Shown in pieces: positions 1 through 7,132 of a stretch of 64,000 nucleotides of DNA. Within the stretch, counting starts at the first letter, position 1, and every line of letters begins with the position of its first letter. The notes beneath the pieces are model-generated. The model did no database searches and was not told where the DNA came from. It worked only from the letters and a program-made list of their open reading frames with translations. A program made the position numbers and the translations under genes. Source of the DNA: Sphingorhabdus profundilacus (GTDB lineage: Bacteria; Pseudomonadota; Alphaproteobacteria; Sphingomonadales; Sphingomonadaceae); NCBI RefSeq assembly GCF_009769755.1, contig NZ_SDWJ01000001.1, positions 496,001 to 560,000 of the forward strand, given 5' to 3'.

Positions 1-2457
1 GCCGGTGGTCAGCAACAGCGGGAAACGTGGTCCGGTCTTTTCATCGGTGGGGACATAGTCGGTCACCACAAATTTGCCTCTACCCCGCACAAATCCATCG
101 ACATGCATAATCGGCGATCCGTCCGGTGCAGCATCGTTCACCGGCCATTGCAGCGAACCTTCTTCGTCCAGACGGGCAAAGGAAACGCCCGCAAATGTAG
201 GGGTCAGCCGCGCAATCTCGTCCATGATTTCGGACGGATGCGTGTAATTCCAGTCCAGTCCCATGGCTTGGGCAAGGCGCTGTGTAACCTCCCAATCTTC
301 AAGGCCATTGAGCGGTGTCATGACCTTCCGCACGGGTTGAATACGGCGTTCGGCATTTGTAAATGTGCCGTTCTTTTCAAGGAAGGTTGATCCCGGCAGA
401 AAGATATGCGCGTAATTGGCGGTCTCGTTCAGGAAAAGATCGTGCACGATGACGCATTCCATGGCCGCAAGACCGGCGGACACATGCTTGGTGTTTGGAT
501 CGGAATGCAGAATGTCTTCACCCTGCACGTAAAGGGCCTTGAACACACCATCGACCGCCGCGTCGAGCATATTGGGGATGCGTAAACCGGGCTCAGGGTC
601 AAGCGAAACGCCCCAGTCATTTTCAAACAACCTTCGCGCATCACCATCGCTGATATGGCGATATCCGGACAGTTCATGCGGGAAGCTGCCCATGTCGCAC
701 GCGCCCTGGACGTTATTCTGCCCGCGCAAAGGGTTCACGCCCACGCCGCGCCGTCCGATGTTACCGGTTGCCATGGCAAGGTTGGCAATGGCCATAACGG
801 TCGAACTGCCTTGCGAATGTTCGGTGACGCCCAAACCATAATAGATGGCACCATTGCCGCCGGTTGCGTAAAGCCGCGCCGCCGCCCGCAATTCTTCGGC
901 CTCTACCAGAGTAGCCGGTTGCAGGCTTTCGGGGCTGTTGCGGGGCTGCTTAACAAATTCCGCCCAATGGCAATATTCATCCCAGTCGCATCGTTCCTTG
1001 ATAAAGGCCTCATTGGTGAGCCCCTCGCTGACAATGACATGCGCCATCGCTGTCAGCACGGCGACATTTGTACCGGGGCGAAGGGGCAGGTGATGCTCCG
1101 CTTCGATATGCGGGGACCGCACAATGTCCGTGCGGCGCGGGTCGATCACGATCAGCTTTGCGGGCGGACGTCCGTCCTGTCCCCGCAACCGCCGTTTCAT
1201 CCGGCTGGCAAACACAGGATGTCCGTCTGTCGGGTTCGCGCCGATGATCAGGATGACATCGCATTCCTCAACGCTGTCGAAATCCTGTGTGCCTGCACTG
1301 GTGCCAAAGGTCGTTTTCAACCCGTATCCGGTTGGCGAATGGCAGACGCGGGCACAGGTATCGACATTGTTGTTTCCGAAACCGGCGCGGACAAGCTTCT
1401 GCACCAAGAAGGTTTCTTCATTGGTGCAGCGACTGGATGTTATCCCGCCCAAGGCATGACGGCCATAGCTTTCGCTAATCCGCCTCAGTTCGGACGCGGT
1501 GTAAGCAAATGCCTCGTCCCACTCGACCTCGCGCCACGGATCGTTGATCGATTTGCGGATCATCGGTTTCAATATGCGTTCTTGATGCTGGGCATATCCC
1601 CAAGCAAAACGCCCTTTGACGCAGCTATGTCCCCGGTTGGCTTTGCCATCCTTGTACGGCACCATACGGATCAGTTGTTCACCGCGCATCTCCGCGCGGA
1701 AGGTGCAGCCGACGCCGCAATAGGCGCATGTGGTGACCACACTGCGTTCGGGAGTGCCAATTTCGACGACTTTTTTCTCGACCAGCGTGGCGGTCGGGCA
1801 GGCTTGAACACAGGCGCCGCAGGAAACGCATTCGGACCCTAGAAAATCATCGCTCGCCAAACCGGCGGAGATTTTGGAATCCCACCCACGACCCTCCATG
1901 GTCAGGGCGAGTGTCCCCTGCACTTCATCGCAGGCGCGAATGCAGCGCGAGCAGGCGATGCACTTGCTGGGGTCAAAATCAAAATAGGGGTTTGAATGGT
2001 CCTTTTCCTGACCCAAATGGGTGCTTTGCACCTCATAGCGCACGTCGCGCAGGCCGACGGCTCCAGCCTGATCCTGCAGTTCGCAATCACCGTTTGCGGC
2101 GCAGGTCAGGCAATCGAGCGGGTGGTCGGAAATATAGAGTTCCATCACGCCTTTGCGTAGTTTTTGCAAATGCGGCGTTTGGGTGTGGACGACCATGCCG
2201 GGTTCGACAGGCGTGGTGCAACTGGCAGGAGTCCCCTTGCGGCCATCGATTTCGACAAGACACAGGCGGCATGAACCAAAGCTTTTCATATTGTCAGTGG
2301 CGCAAAGCTTGGGAATCGCGGTGCCCTGTTCCGCCGCCGCGCGCATCACGCTTGTACCCGCCGGAACGGTGACATGCCGCCCATCAATTGTGCACGTTAC
2401 AAGATCACTTGATCCGCTGGCGGGTGTGCCGAAGTCTTTTTGCGGCTGATACGTCAT
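1..2457 (-). CDS. fdsA: NAD-dependent formate dehydrogenase, molybdenum catalytic alpha subunit (3' end cut by window)
   Basis: Catalytic subunit of the soluble NAD+-linked formate dehydrogenase, which oxidises formate to CO2 at a bis-MGD molybdenum centre in the cytoplasm. I translated 819 codons from the ATG at 2457, preceded by AAGG; the frame stays open to the left edge, so the C-terminal part (family about 950 residues) is missing. The N-terminus is a 2Fe-2S ferredoxin domain (C52, C63, C66, C80), followed by a NuoG-like His/Cys cluster (H112, C116, C119, C125), two 4Fe-4S sets (C166/169/172/176 and C210/213/216/220) and the Mo-domain cluster (C244/247/251/279). The active-site residue is Cys372 in TCARVCHSPTGYG, encoded TGC, so this is a Cys and not a Sec enzyme. 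It lies 31 bp after mobA in the same operon. The usual fdsC/fdsD partners would lie left of the window. Confidence 0.95.
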   Translation of the reverse strand, partial: MTYQPQKDFGTPASGSSDLVTCTIDGRHVTVPAGTSVMRAAAEQGTAIPKLCATDNMKSFGSCRLCLVEIDGRKGTPASCTTPVEPGMVVHTQTPHLQKLRKGVMELYISDHPLDCLTCAANGDCELQDQAGAVGLRDVRYEVQSTHLGQEKDHSNPYFDFDPSKCIACSRCIRACDEVQGTLALTMEGRGWDSKISAGLASDDFLGSECVSCGACVQACPTATLVEKKVVEIGTPERSVVTTCAYCGVGCTFRAEMRGEQLIRMVPYKDGKANRGHSCVKGRFAWGYAQHQERILKPMIRKSINDPWREVEWDEAFAYTASELRRISESYGRHALGGITSSRCTNEETFLVQKLVRAGFGNNNVDTCARVCHSPTGYGLKTTFGTSAGTQDFDSVEECDVILIIGANPTDGHPVFASRMKRRLRGQDGRPPAKLIVIDPRRTDIVRSPHIEAEHHLPLRPGTNVAVLTAMAHVIVSEGLTNEAFIKERCDWDEYCHWAEFVKQPRNSPESLQPATLVEAEELRAAARLYATGGNGAIYYGLGVTEHSQGSSTVMAIANLAMATGNIGRRGVGVNPLRGQNNVQGACDMGSFPHELSGYRHISDGDARRLFENDWGVSLDPEPGLRIPNMLDAAVDGVFKALYVQGEDILHSDPNTKHVSAGLAAMECVIVHDLFLNETANYAHIFLPGSTFLEKNGTFTNAERRIQPVRKVMTPLNGLEDWEVTQRLAQAMGLDWNYTHPSEIMDEIARLTPTFAGVSFARLDEEGSLQWPVNDAAPDGSPIMHVDGFVRGRGKFVVTDYVPTDEKTGPRFPLLLTTG

Positions 2458-2488
2458 ATGGATACCTTACACAAAATAGGGTTGCGGG

Positions 2489-3028
2489 TCATGAATGCTT
2501 GGCCAATTTGTCAGCAGCATATATCAGATCGGACGGGCGGTTGATGTTAAAATATGTTGTTTGCGATGGCAAAGGCCGAGCGCCAATAGTTTCAATCCAG
2601 TGCCGCATCGAATAATTGGTTTGTTGTTCCAGATGCCAGTCCAACTCCGGTGCCAGTGACGCTGGCCACAAGCCGAACAGAAAATGGTCCTCAACAAAAC
2701 AGGCCATGTTTGGGTCAGTCATTTTAGGCATTTGCGGAATAGGCAAGACATCGCAGCCAACGGAAAACACATAATCGAAGCCGCCATCGCGAGCAAAATG
2801 GAGGGCGGCGTTCAACCCGCCTAAAGGGCCCTTGTCGCCAACTGGCCGATCTGTAATGCACCTCATATTTGGCCATTCGCGACCGCACACGATCAACTCG
2901 TCAACCTGATTACGCAAAGCATTCGCAACATTTTCGATCAACGGCAAATTGTTCAATACCGCAGCGGCTTTGTCACTACCGAAACGCGTGGATTTGCCGC
3001 CCGCCAGGATCGCACCCAATATCTTCAT
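2489..3028 (-). CDS. mobA: Molybdenum cofactor guanylyltransferase
   Basis: Attaches GMP from GTP to molybdopterin, making the guanine dinucleotide cofactor needed by formate dehydrogenase. The 179-residue protein has the nucleotidyltransferase signature LAGGKSTRFGSDK at residues 8-20 and GPLGGL near residue 67, followed by a GCD metal-binding motif. Length is close to the family norm of about 190-200. Its ATG overlaps the fdsB stop by 4 bp (ATGA), so it is translationally coupled between fdsB and fdsA. Placing it inside the fds set, rather than with the moa/moe genes, suggests cofactor supply is matched to FdsA synthesis. The family is clear; specificity for GTP over CTP (MocA) is inferred from the enzyme it serves. 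Confidence 0.88.
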   Translation of the reverse strand: MKILGAILAGGKSTRFGSDKAAAVLNNLPLIENVANALRNQVDELIVCGREWPNMRCITDRPVGDKGPLGGLNAALHFARDGGFDYVFSVGCDVLPIPQMPKMTDPNMACFVEDHFLFGLWPASLAPELDWHLEQQTNYSMRHWIETIGARPLPSQTTYFNINRPSDLIYAADKLAKHS

Positions 3029-4467
3029 CTGAAATCTTCAGGGAAATGCGTAATCGCCGACATCACTGGATAGGGAGTGAAACCGCCCAGCGCACATAGT
3101 GAACCAAACTTCATCGTTTCGGACAGATCGGCCAAAAGCGCCAAATTCGCCTCGACATTTTTGCCTGCAATTATCTGGTCCAGCGTTTCGACGCCCCGCG
3201 TACTGCCCAAGCGGCACGGAGTGCACTTGCCACAGCTTTCGACCGCGCAGAACTCCATCGCAAAGCGCGCCATTTGCGCCATATCGACGGTATCGTCAAA
3301 AACCGTAATTCCGGCATGGCCGATCAAGGCATCGGCGGCGGCAAAGGCTTCATAGTCGAAAGGCAGGTCGAAACGGGAAGGGGGAATATAGGCCCCCAAA
3401 GGCCCGCCGACCTGAACGCAACGCACCGCCCGCCCGCTGTCGGTGCCGCCCCCAATATCGTTGACCAGTTCGCCCAATGTGATGCCGAAGCCGACCTCGA
3501 ACAGGCCGCCATATTTGATGTTACCCGCCAATTGGACAGGCATTGTTCCTTTGGAACGTCCCATGCCATAGGCCGCATAGGCTTCGCCGCCATGCGTCAA
3601 TATCCACGGAATTGCGGCAAGCGTCAGGACATTGTTGACGACGGTCGGCTTACCGAAAAGCCCTTCAAGCGCCGGAAGGGGAGGTTTGGCCCGGACCTCG
3701 CCGCGCTTGCCTTCAAGGCTGTTCAGGAGTGAAGTTTCTTCGCCGCACACATAGGCACCGGCCCCGACGCGGACTTCAACCACAAAGGGTGCCACCAGAT
3801 GCGCGGATGCGGCGATGGCGGTTTCCATTTTGGCGATGGCGTGCGGATATTCGGACCGGATATACACATATCCCTTTTGCGCCCCTACCGCCAATGCGGC
3901 GATAGCCATGCCTTCAATCAGCATGAAGGGGTCGCCCTCCATAACCATTCGGTCTGCAAATGTGGCACTGTCGCCTTCGTCGGCATTGCAGACGATATAT
4001 TTAGTGTCCGCCTGAGCCGATGCGACGGTTTTCCATTTTATGCCCGCTGGAAAGCCCGCACCTCCGCGACCGCGTAGGCCCGATGCCAGCACTGTTTCAA
4101 TCGTCGCTTCCGCGCCCATGGTCCGCGCTGTCGCAAGGCCGCGCCAGCCATCGCTTGAGTAATAATCGTCGAGCGATGTTGACCGGGTCTTTCCAGCCCG
4201 CGCGAAAGTCAGGCGCGATTGACGGGTGAGGAAAGGGTGTTCGGCAATCGGACCAATTGACTCAGCTTCACCTGCCAAAATCGTTTCAACCTGATCGGCT
4301 GTTACAATTGCGTAGCCGACGCCTTCGACATCAACCAGCGGTTCGAGCCAATGCATGCCCCAACTCGACACGCGCTCGACTTCGGCACCGGCGCGCATGA
4401 ACGCCTGTGCGACGGTGTCGGCACCGCAAGCTATCGCAAGAGCGTCGTCAGAAATACGGATTTTCAT
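3025..4467 (-). CDS. fdsB: NAD-dependent formate dehydrogenase, FMN/NADH-binding beta subunit
   Basis: Diaphorase subunit that passes electrons from the formate dehydrogenase iron-sulfur chain through FMN to NAD+. It is NuoF-like: a glycine-rich NADH motif RGRGGAGFPAG at about residues 132-142, an FMN-binding stretch around CNADEGDSATFADR, and a C-terminal 4Fe-4S motif ESCGKCTPCR with a distal SLCALGG cysteine. The first 110 residues form the extra N-terminal domain typical of FdsB and absent from NuoF, though here it has few cysteines. At 480 residues it is somewhat shorter than many FdsB proteins (about 500-520). The start overlaps the fdsG stop by 4 bp and the stop overlaps the mobA start by 4 bp, so all three are coupled. 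Confidence 0.93.
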   Translation of the reverse strand: MKIRISDDALAIACGADTVAQAFMRAGAEVERVSSWGMHWLEPLVDVEGVGYAIVTADQVETILAGEAESIGPIAEHPFLTRQSRLTFARAGKTRSTSLDDYYSSDGWRGLATARTMGAEATIETVLASGLRGRGGAGFPAGIKWKTVASAQADTKYIVCNADEGDSATFADRMVMEGDPFMLIEGMAIAALAVGAQKGYVYIRSEYPHAIAKMETAIAASAHLVAPFVVEVRVGAGAYVCGEETSLLNSLEGKRGEVRAKPPLPALEGLFGKPTVVNNVLTLAAIPWILTHGGEAYAAYGMGRSKGTMPVQLAGNIKYGGLFEVGFGITLGELVNDIGGGTDSGRAVRCVQVGGPLGAYIPPSRFDLPFDYEAFAAADALIGHAGITVFDDTVDMAQMARFAMEFCAVESCGKCTPCRLGSTRGVETLDQIIAGKNVEANLALLADLSETMKFGSLCALGGFTPYPVMSAITHFPEDFR

Positions 4468-4874
4468 AGACTGGCCAACAATGTTGTAAGGCGCGTGCTA
4501 TCCAAACGGGCGTGTACGGTGTCACCGACCAATGCGGCGGGACCCACGGAGCATAGCCCAAGGCAATATATGGGTTCTACTTTTACGCGGCTTTGGCCCT
4601 CCGCGACTTGGACTAGCGCCTCGACACCACGCGCCTTGCACGCTTCCGCGCGGCAGAGTTTCAGCACAGGTCGCGCTTCGGCTTCTGTCCGAAAATCGTG
4701 GTAGAAACTGACCACGCCATAGACTTCCGCGCGGGTCAAATTCAGGGTTTGGGCAATTTCCCGCATTGCATCTTCGCTGACATGGCCGAACATCTTTTGC
4801 ACATCATGCAAAATCGGTAGTAAGGGGCCTTCTCGCCCCGCATGTTCAGCCAAAATGCCGGCGAGCGATGACAT
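4464..4874 (-). CDS. fdsG: NAD-dependent formate dehydrogenase, 2Fe-2S gamma subunit
   Basis: Small thioredoxin-fold iron-sulfur subunit (NuoE-like, 136 residues) that joins FdsB in the NADH-forming half of formate dehydrogenase. The 2Fe-2S ligands are visible as C74 and C79 (LCRAEACKARG) and C104 and C108 (YCLGLCSVGPA). NuoE-type hallmarks VYGVVSFYHDF lie at residues 51-61. The ATG at 4874 shares a base with the frmA TAA stop (TAATG), so translation is coupled to the formaldehyde-oxidising enzyme upstream. A separate Shine-Dalgarno is weak, consistent with coupling. Confidence 0.92.
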   Translation of the reverse strand: MSSLAGILAEHAGREGPLLPILHDVQKMFGHVSEDAMREIAQTLNLTRAEVYGVVSFYHDFRTEAEARPVLKLCRAEACKARGVEALVQVAEGQSRVKVEPIYCLGLCSVGPAALVGDTVHARLDSTRLTTLLASL

Positions 4875-5983
4875 TAAAAAACCACAACGCTTCGGATGCT
4901 CTCGCCAGCATGCATGAGGTCGAAGCCTTTGTTGATTTCGTCAAGCGTCAAGACATGGGTAATCATGGGATCAATCTGGATCGTACCGTCCATGTAAAGA
5001 TCGACGATCTTGGGCACGTCGGTGCGACCCTTGGCCCCACCAAACGCCGTTCCGCGCCAATTGCGGCCAGTCACGAGCTGGAATGGGCGCGTGCTGATTT
5101 CCTTGCCAGCCTCGGCAACACCGATGATGATGCTAGTGCCCCAGCCGCGATGGCAAGCTTCGAGTGCTTGGCGCATCACGGTCGTGTTTCCTGTGCAGTC
5201 GAACGTATACTCCGCTCCGCCGTCGGTCAGCGCCACCAGATGCTGGACAATATCGCCATCGACATCCTTGGGATTGACGAAGTGAGTCATGCCGAATTTC
5301 TTGCCCCATTCTTCGCGGGCCGGATTGATGTCGACACCGACAATCATGTTCGCGCCAGCCATCTTCGCACCCTGAAGCACATTGAGACCTATGCCGCCCA
5401 AGCCGAAGACGATGACATTGTCGCCCGGTTGTACCTTGGCAGTGTTTGTTACCGCACCCACGCCCGTCGTAACACCGCAGCCGATGTAGCAGCTGGTCTG
5501 GAAGGGCGCATCGTCACGGATCTTCGCGACGGCGATCTCCGGCAAAACGGTGAAGTTCGAAAAAGTCGAGCAGCCCATATAATGGAAGATCGGCTGGCCT
5601 TTATAACTGAACCGTGTCGTGCCGTCAGGCATCAGACCCTTGCCTTGCGTCGCACGGATCGCGGTGCACAGGTTTGATTTCCCGGACAGACAGGTTTTGC
5701 ACTTACCGCATTCGGGGGTGTAAAGCGGGATAACGTGATCGCCGGGCTTCACGCTGGTGACGCCTGCACCGACCTCACGCACAATTCCGGCGCCTTCATG
5801 GCCCAGAACGCTGGGGAACAGACCTTCGCTGTCCAGTCCATCAAGGGTGTAGGCATCGGTATGGCAAATGCCCGTCGCCATGATTTCAACCAGAACTTCA
5901 CCCGCCTTCGGGCCTTCGAGATCGAGCTCGACGATCTCAAGTGGCTTTTTGGCCTCAAAGGCAACGGCGGCGCGGGTTTTCAT
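4874..5983 (-). CDS. frmA: S-(hydroxymethyl)glutathione dehydrogenase / class III alcohol dehydrogenase
   Basis: Oxidises S-hydroxymethylglutathione, formed spontaneously from formaldehyde and glutathione, to S-formylglutathione with NAD+. The 369-residue length is typical. Visible are the catalytic-zinc cysteine in [10 protein letters not shown], the GHEGAGIV histidine, the structural-zinc set [16 protein letters not shown], the class III signature [10 protein letters not shown] and the NAD-binding [10 protein letters not shown] good SD (AGGAGA) sits 8 nt before the ATG. It lies between purU and fdsG, so the operon joins formaldehyde oxidation to formate oxidation. The S-formylglutathione hydrolase that should connect them is not in the window. 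A weaker alternative name is GSNO reductase, an activity of the same family. Confidence 0.95.
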   Translation of the reverse strand: MKTRAAVAFEAKKPLEIVELDLEGPKAGEVLVEIMATGICHTDAYTLDGLDSEGLFPSVLGHEGAGIVREVGAGVTSVKPGDHVIPLYTPECGKCKTCLSGKSNLCTAIRATQGKGLMPDGTTRFSYKGQPIFHYMGCSTFSNFTVLPEIAVAKIRDDAPFQTSCYIGCGVTTGVGAVTNTAKVQPGDNVIVFGLGGIGLNVLQGAKMAGANMIVGVDINPAREEWGKKFGMTHFVNPKDVDGDIVQHLVALTDGGAEYTFDCTGNTTVMRQALEACHRGWGTSIIIGVAEAGKEISTRPFQLVTGRNWRGTAFGGAKGRTDVPKIVDLYMDGTIQIDPMITHVLTLDEINKGFDLMHAGESIRSVVVF

Positions 5984-6037
5984 CGGCTATTCTCCTGGTC
6001 TAAATATATATTCTAATATTACAGAAATTTGCATTTG

Positions 6038-6895
6038 TTACTTAAACACAATTGTGCGATTTCCGTTGAGCATAACCCTATGCTCCAAATGCAGTTTAAC
6101 CGCGCGGGCCAAAACGCGGCTTTCGGTATCTTGGCCTTGGGCGATCAGATCTTCGACTGTATCGGCATGGTCAACGATCGAAACATCCTGCGTTATAATC
6201 GGACCTTCATCAAGGTCTGGTGTCACATAATGGGCCGTCGCACCGACCATTTTGACGCCCCGCTCATAGGCCCGATGATAGGGCTTCGCTCCCTTGAAAC
6301 CGGGAAGGAAGCTATGATGGATGTTAATTACGCGACCGTCGAGTTTCCGGCAAAGCTGGTCAGACAGCACCTGCATATAACGGGCAAGAATGATCAAGTC
6401 GACCTGCTGTTCTTCCACCATTGCCAGCAACTTCGCCTCCTGTTCCAATTTGTTTTCGGGCGTGATTGGCAAATGGTGGAACGCGATTCCTTCATGTTCG
6501 GCGCGTCGTTGCCAGTTCAGGTGGTTCGAAACGATGCTGGTTACGTCCATGGGCAACCTGTTGGTTGATGTGCGGTACAGAAGGTCATTAAGGCAGTGAC
6601 CACCTTGACTGACCATAATCATCGCGCGCAGTTTCTTGCGAAGATCGTTGATTTGCCACTCCAGTTGAAAGGCGGTGGCCACCGGCATGAAGGCAGATGA
6701 AAAACTCTCAGACGTCATTTCTAGCGGACAGGAAATTGCGACCCGCATAAAAAACCGCCCGGTATTTGCATCCCCATATTGCGAGCTTTCGACAATGTTG
6801 CAGTTTTGGCTAGCTATTGAATTGGCAACCGCCGCAACAATACCCTTGCGGTCTTCACACGCGATCAACAGAACAAATTCGGCACCCGGTTGCAT
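6038..6895 (-). CDS. purU: Formyltetrahydrofolate deformylase
   Basis: Hydrolyses 10-formyl-THF to formate plus THF. The 285-residue protein has an N-terminal ACT domain (about residues 5-80, LLIACEDRKGIVAAV) and a C-terminal formyltransferase fold with the motifs INIHHSFLPGFKGA, GATAHYVTPDLDEGPII and HLPITPENK. Length matches the family. A GAGGAT SD lies about 9 nt before the ATG. It is the first gene of the minus-strand C1 operon, 54 bp before frmA. In known dimethylglycine/sarcosine degraders purU regenerates THF loaded with one-carbon units by demethylating flavoproteins; the two such flavoproteins 15 kb away make the same role likely here. The formate released would be consumed by FdsABG. 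Confidence 0.93.
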   Translation of the reverse strand: MQPGAEFVLLIACEDRKGIVAAVANSIASQNCNIVESSQYGDANTGRFFMRVAISCPLEMTSESFSSAFMPVATAFQLEWQINDLRKKLRAMIMVSQGGHCLNDLLYRTSTNRLPMDVTSIVSNHLNWQRRAEHEGIAFHHLPITPENKLEQEAKLLAMVEEQQVDLIILARYMQVLSDQLCRKLDGRVINIHHSFLPGFKGAKPYHRAYERGVKMVGATAHYVTPDLDEGPIITQDVSIVDHADTVEDLIAQGQDTESRVLARAVKLHLEHRVMLNGNRTIVFK

Positions 6896-6969
6896 ATTTA
6901 AACCATCCTCTAAAAACTGATACGTGGCCTAGCGTTGCAATACTGCACTATCCATCATGCCAAACATAT

Positions 6970-6984
6970 ATTAGGTCTTCTAAT
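6970..6984. promoter_or_regulatory. Interrupted palindrome with LysR-type T-N11-A form
   Basis: ATTAG-GTCTT-CTAAT is a perfect 5-bp inverted repeat around a 5-base centre. It lies in the region between divergent purU (starts 6895) and the TonB receptor (starts about 7133). The form matches the general LTTR box T-N11-A. A LysR regulator is encoded 10.6 kb away at 17596. Binding is an inference from shape alone. Confidence 0.3.
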
Positions 6985-7132
6985 CGCAACATGTAGATGA
7001 TGTGATTGATTGAGGAATTTAATTTACCAATCAAGAAAATTTGGTCAGTTGCGTGGGGGGGACTCCGGTTTCAGTCTGCCTTTGGAGATTTACAACCCTT
7101 GCATTGGCGAGGGATGGTTGAGGGGAAGAAAA

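Noticed and set aside
1340-1348. Possible selenocysteine at the formate dehydrogenase active site
   Set aside because: The codon is TGC (Cys372), with no in-frame TGA, so this is a cysteine enzyme.
655-1842. A 395-codon plus-strand frame opposite fdsA, and similar plus-strand frames at 3274-3732 and 4868-5677
   Set aside because: They are antisense to genes with strong family motifs, their products are low-complexity and lack domain signals, and no SD fits.
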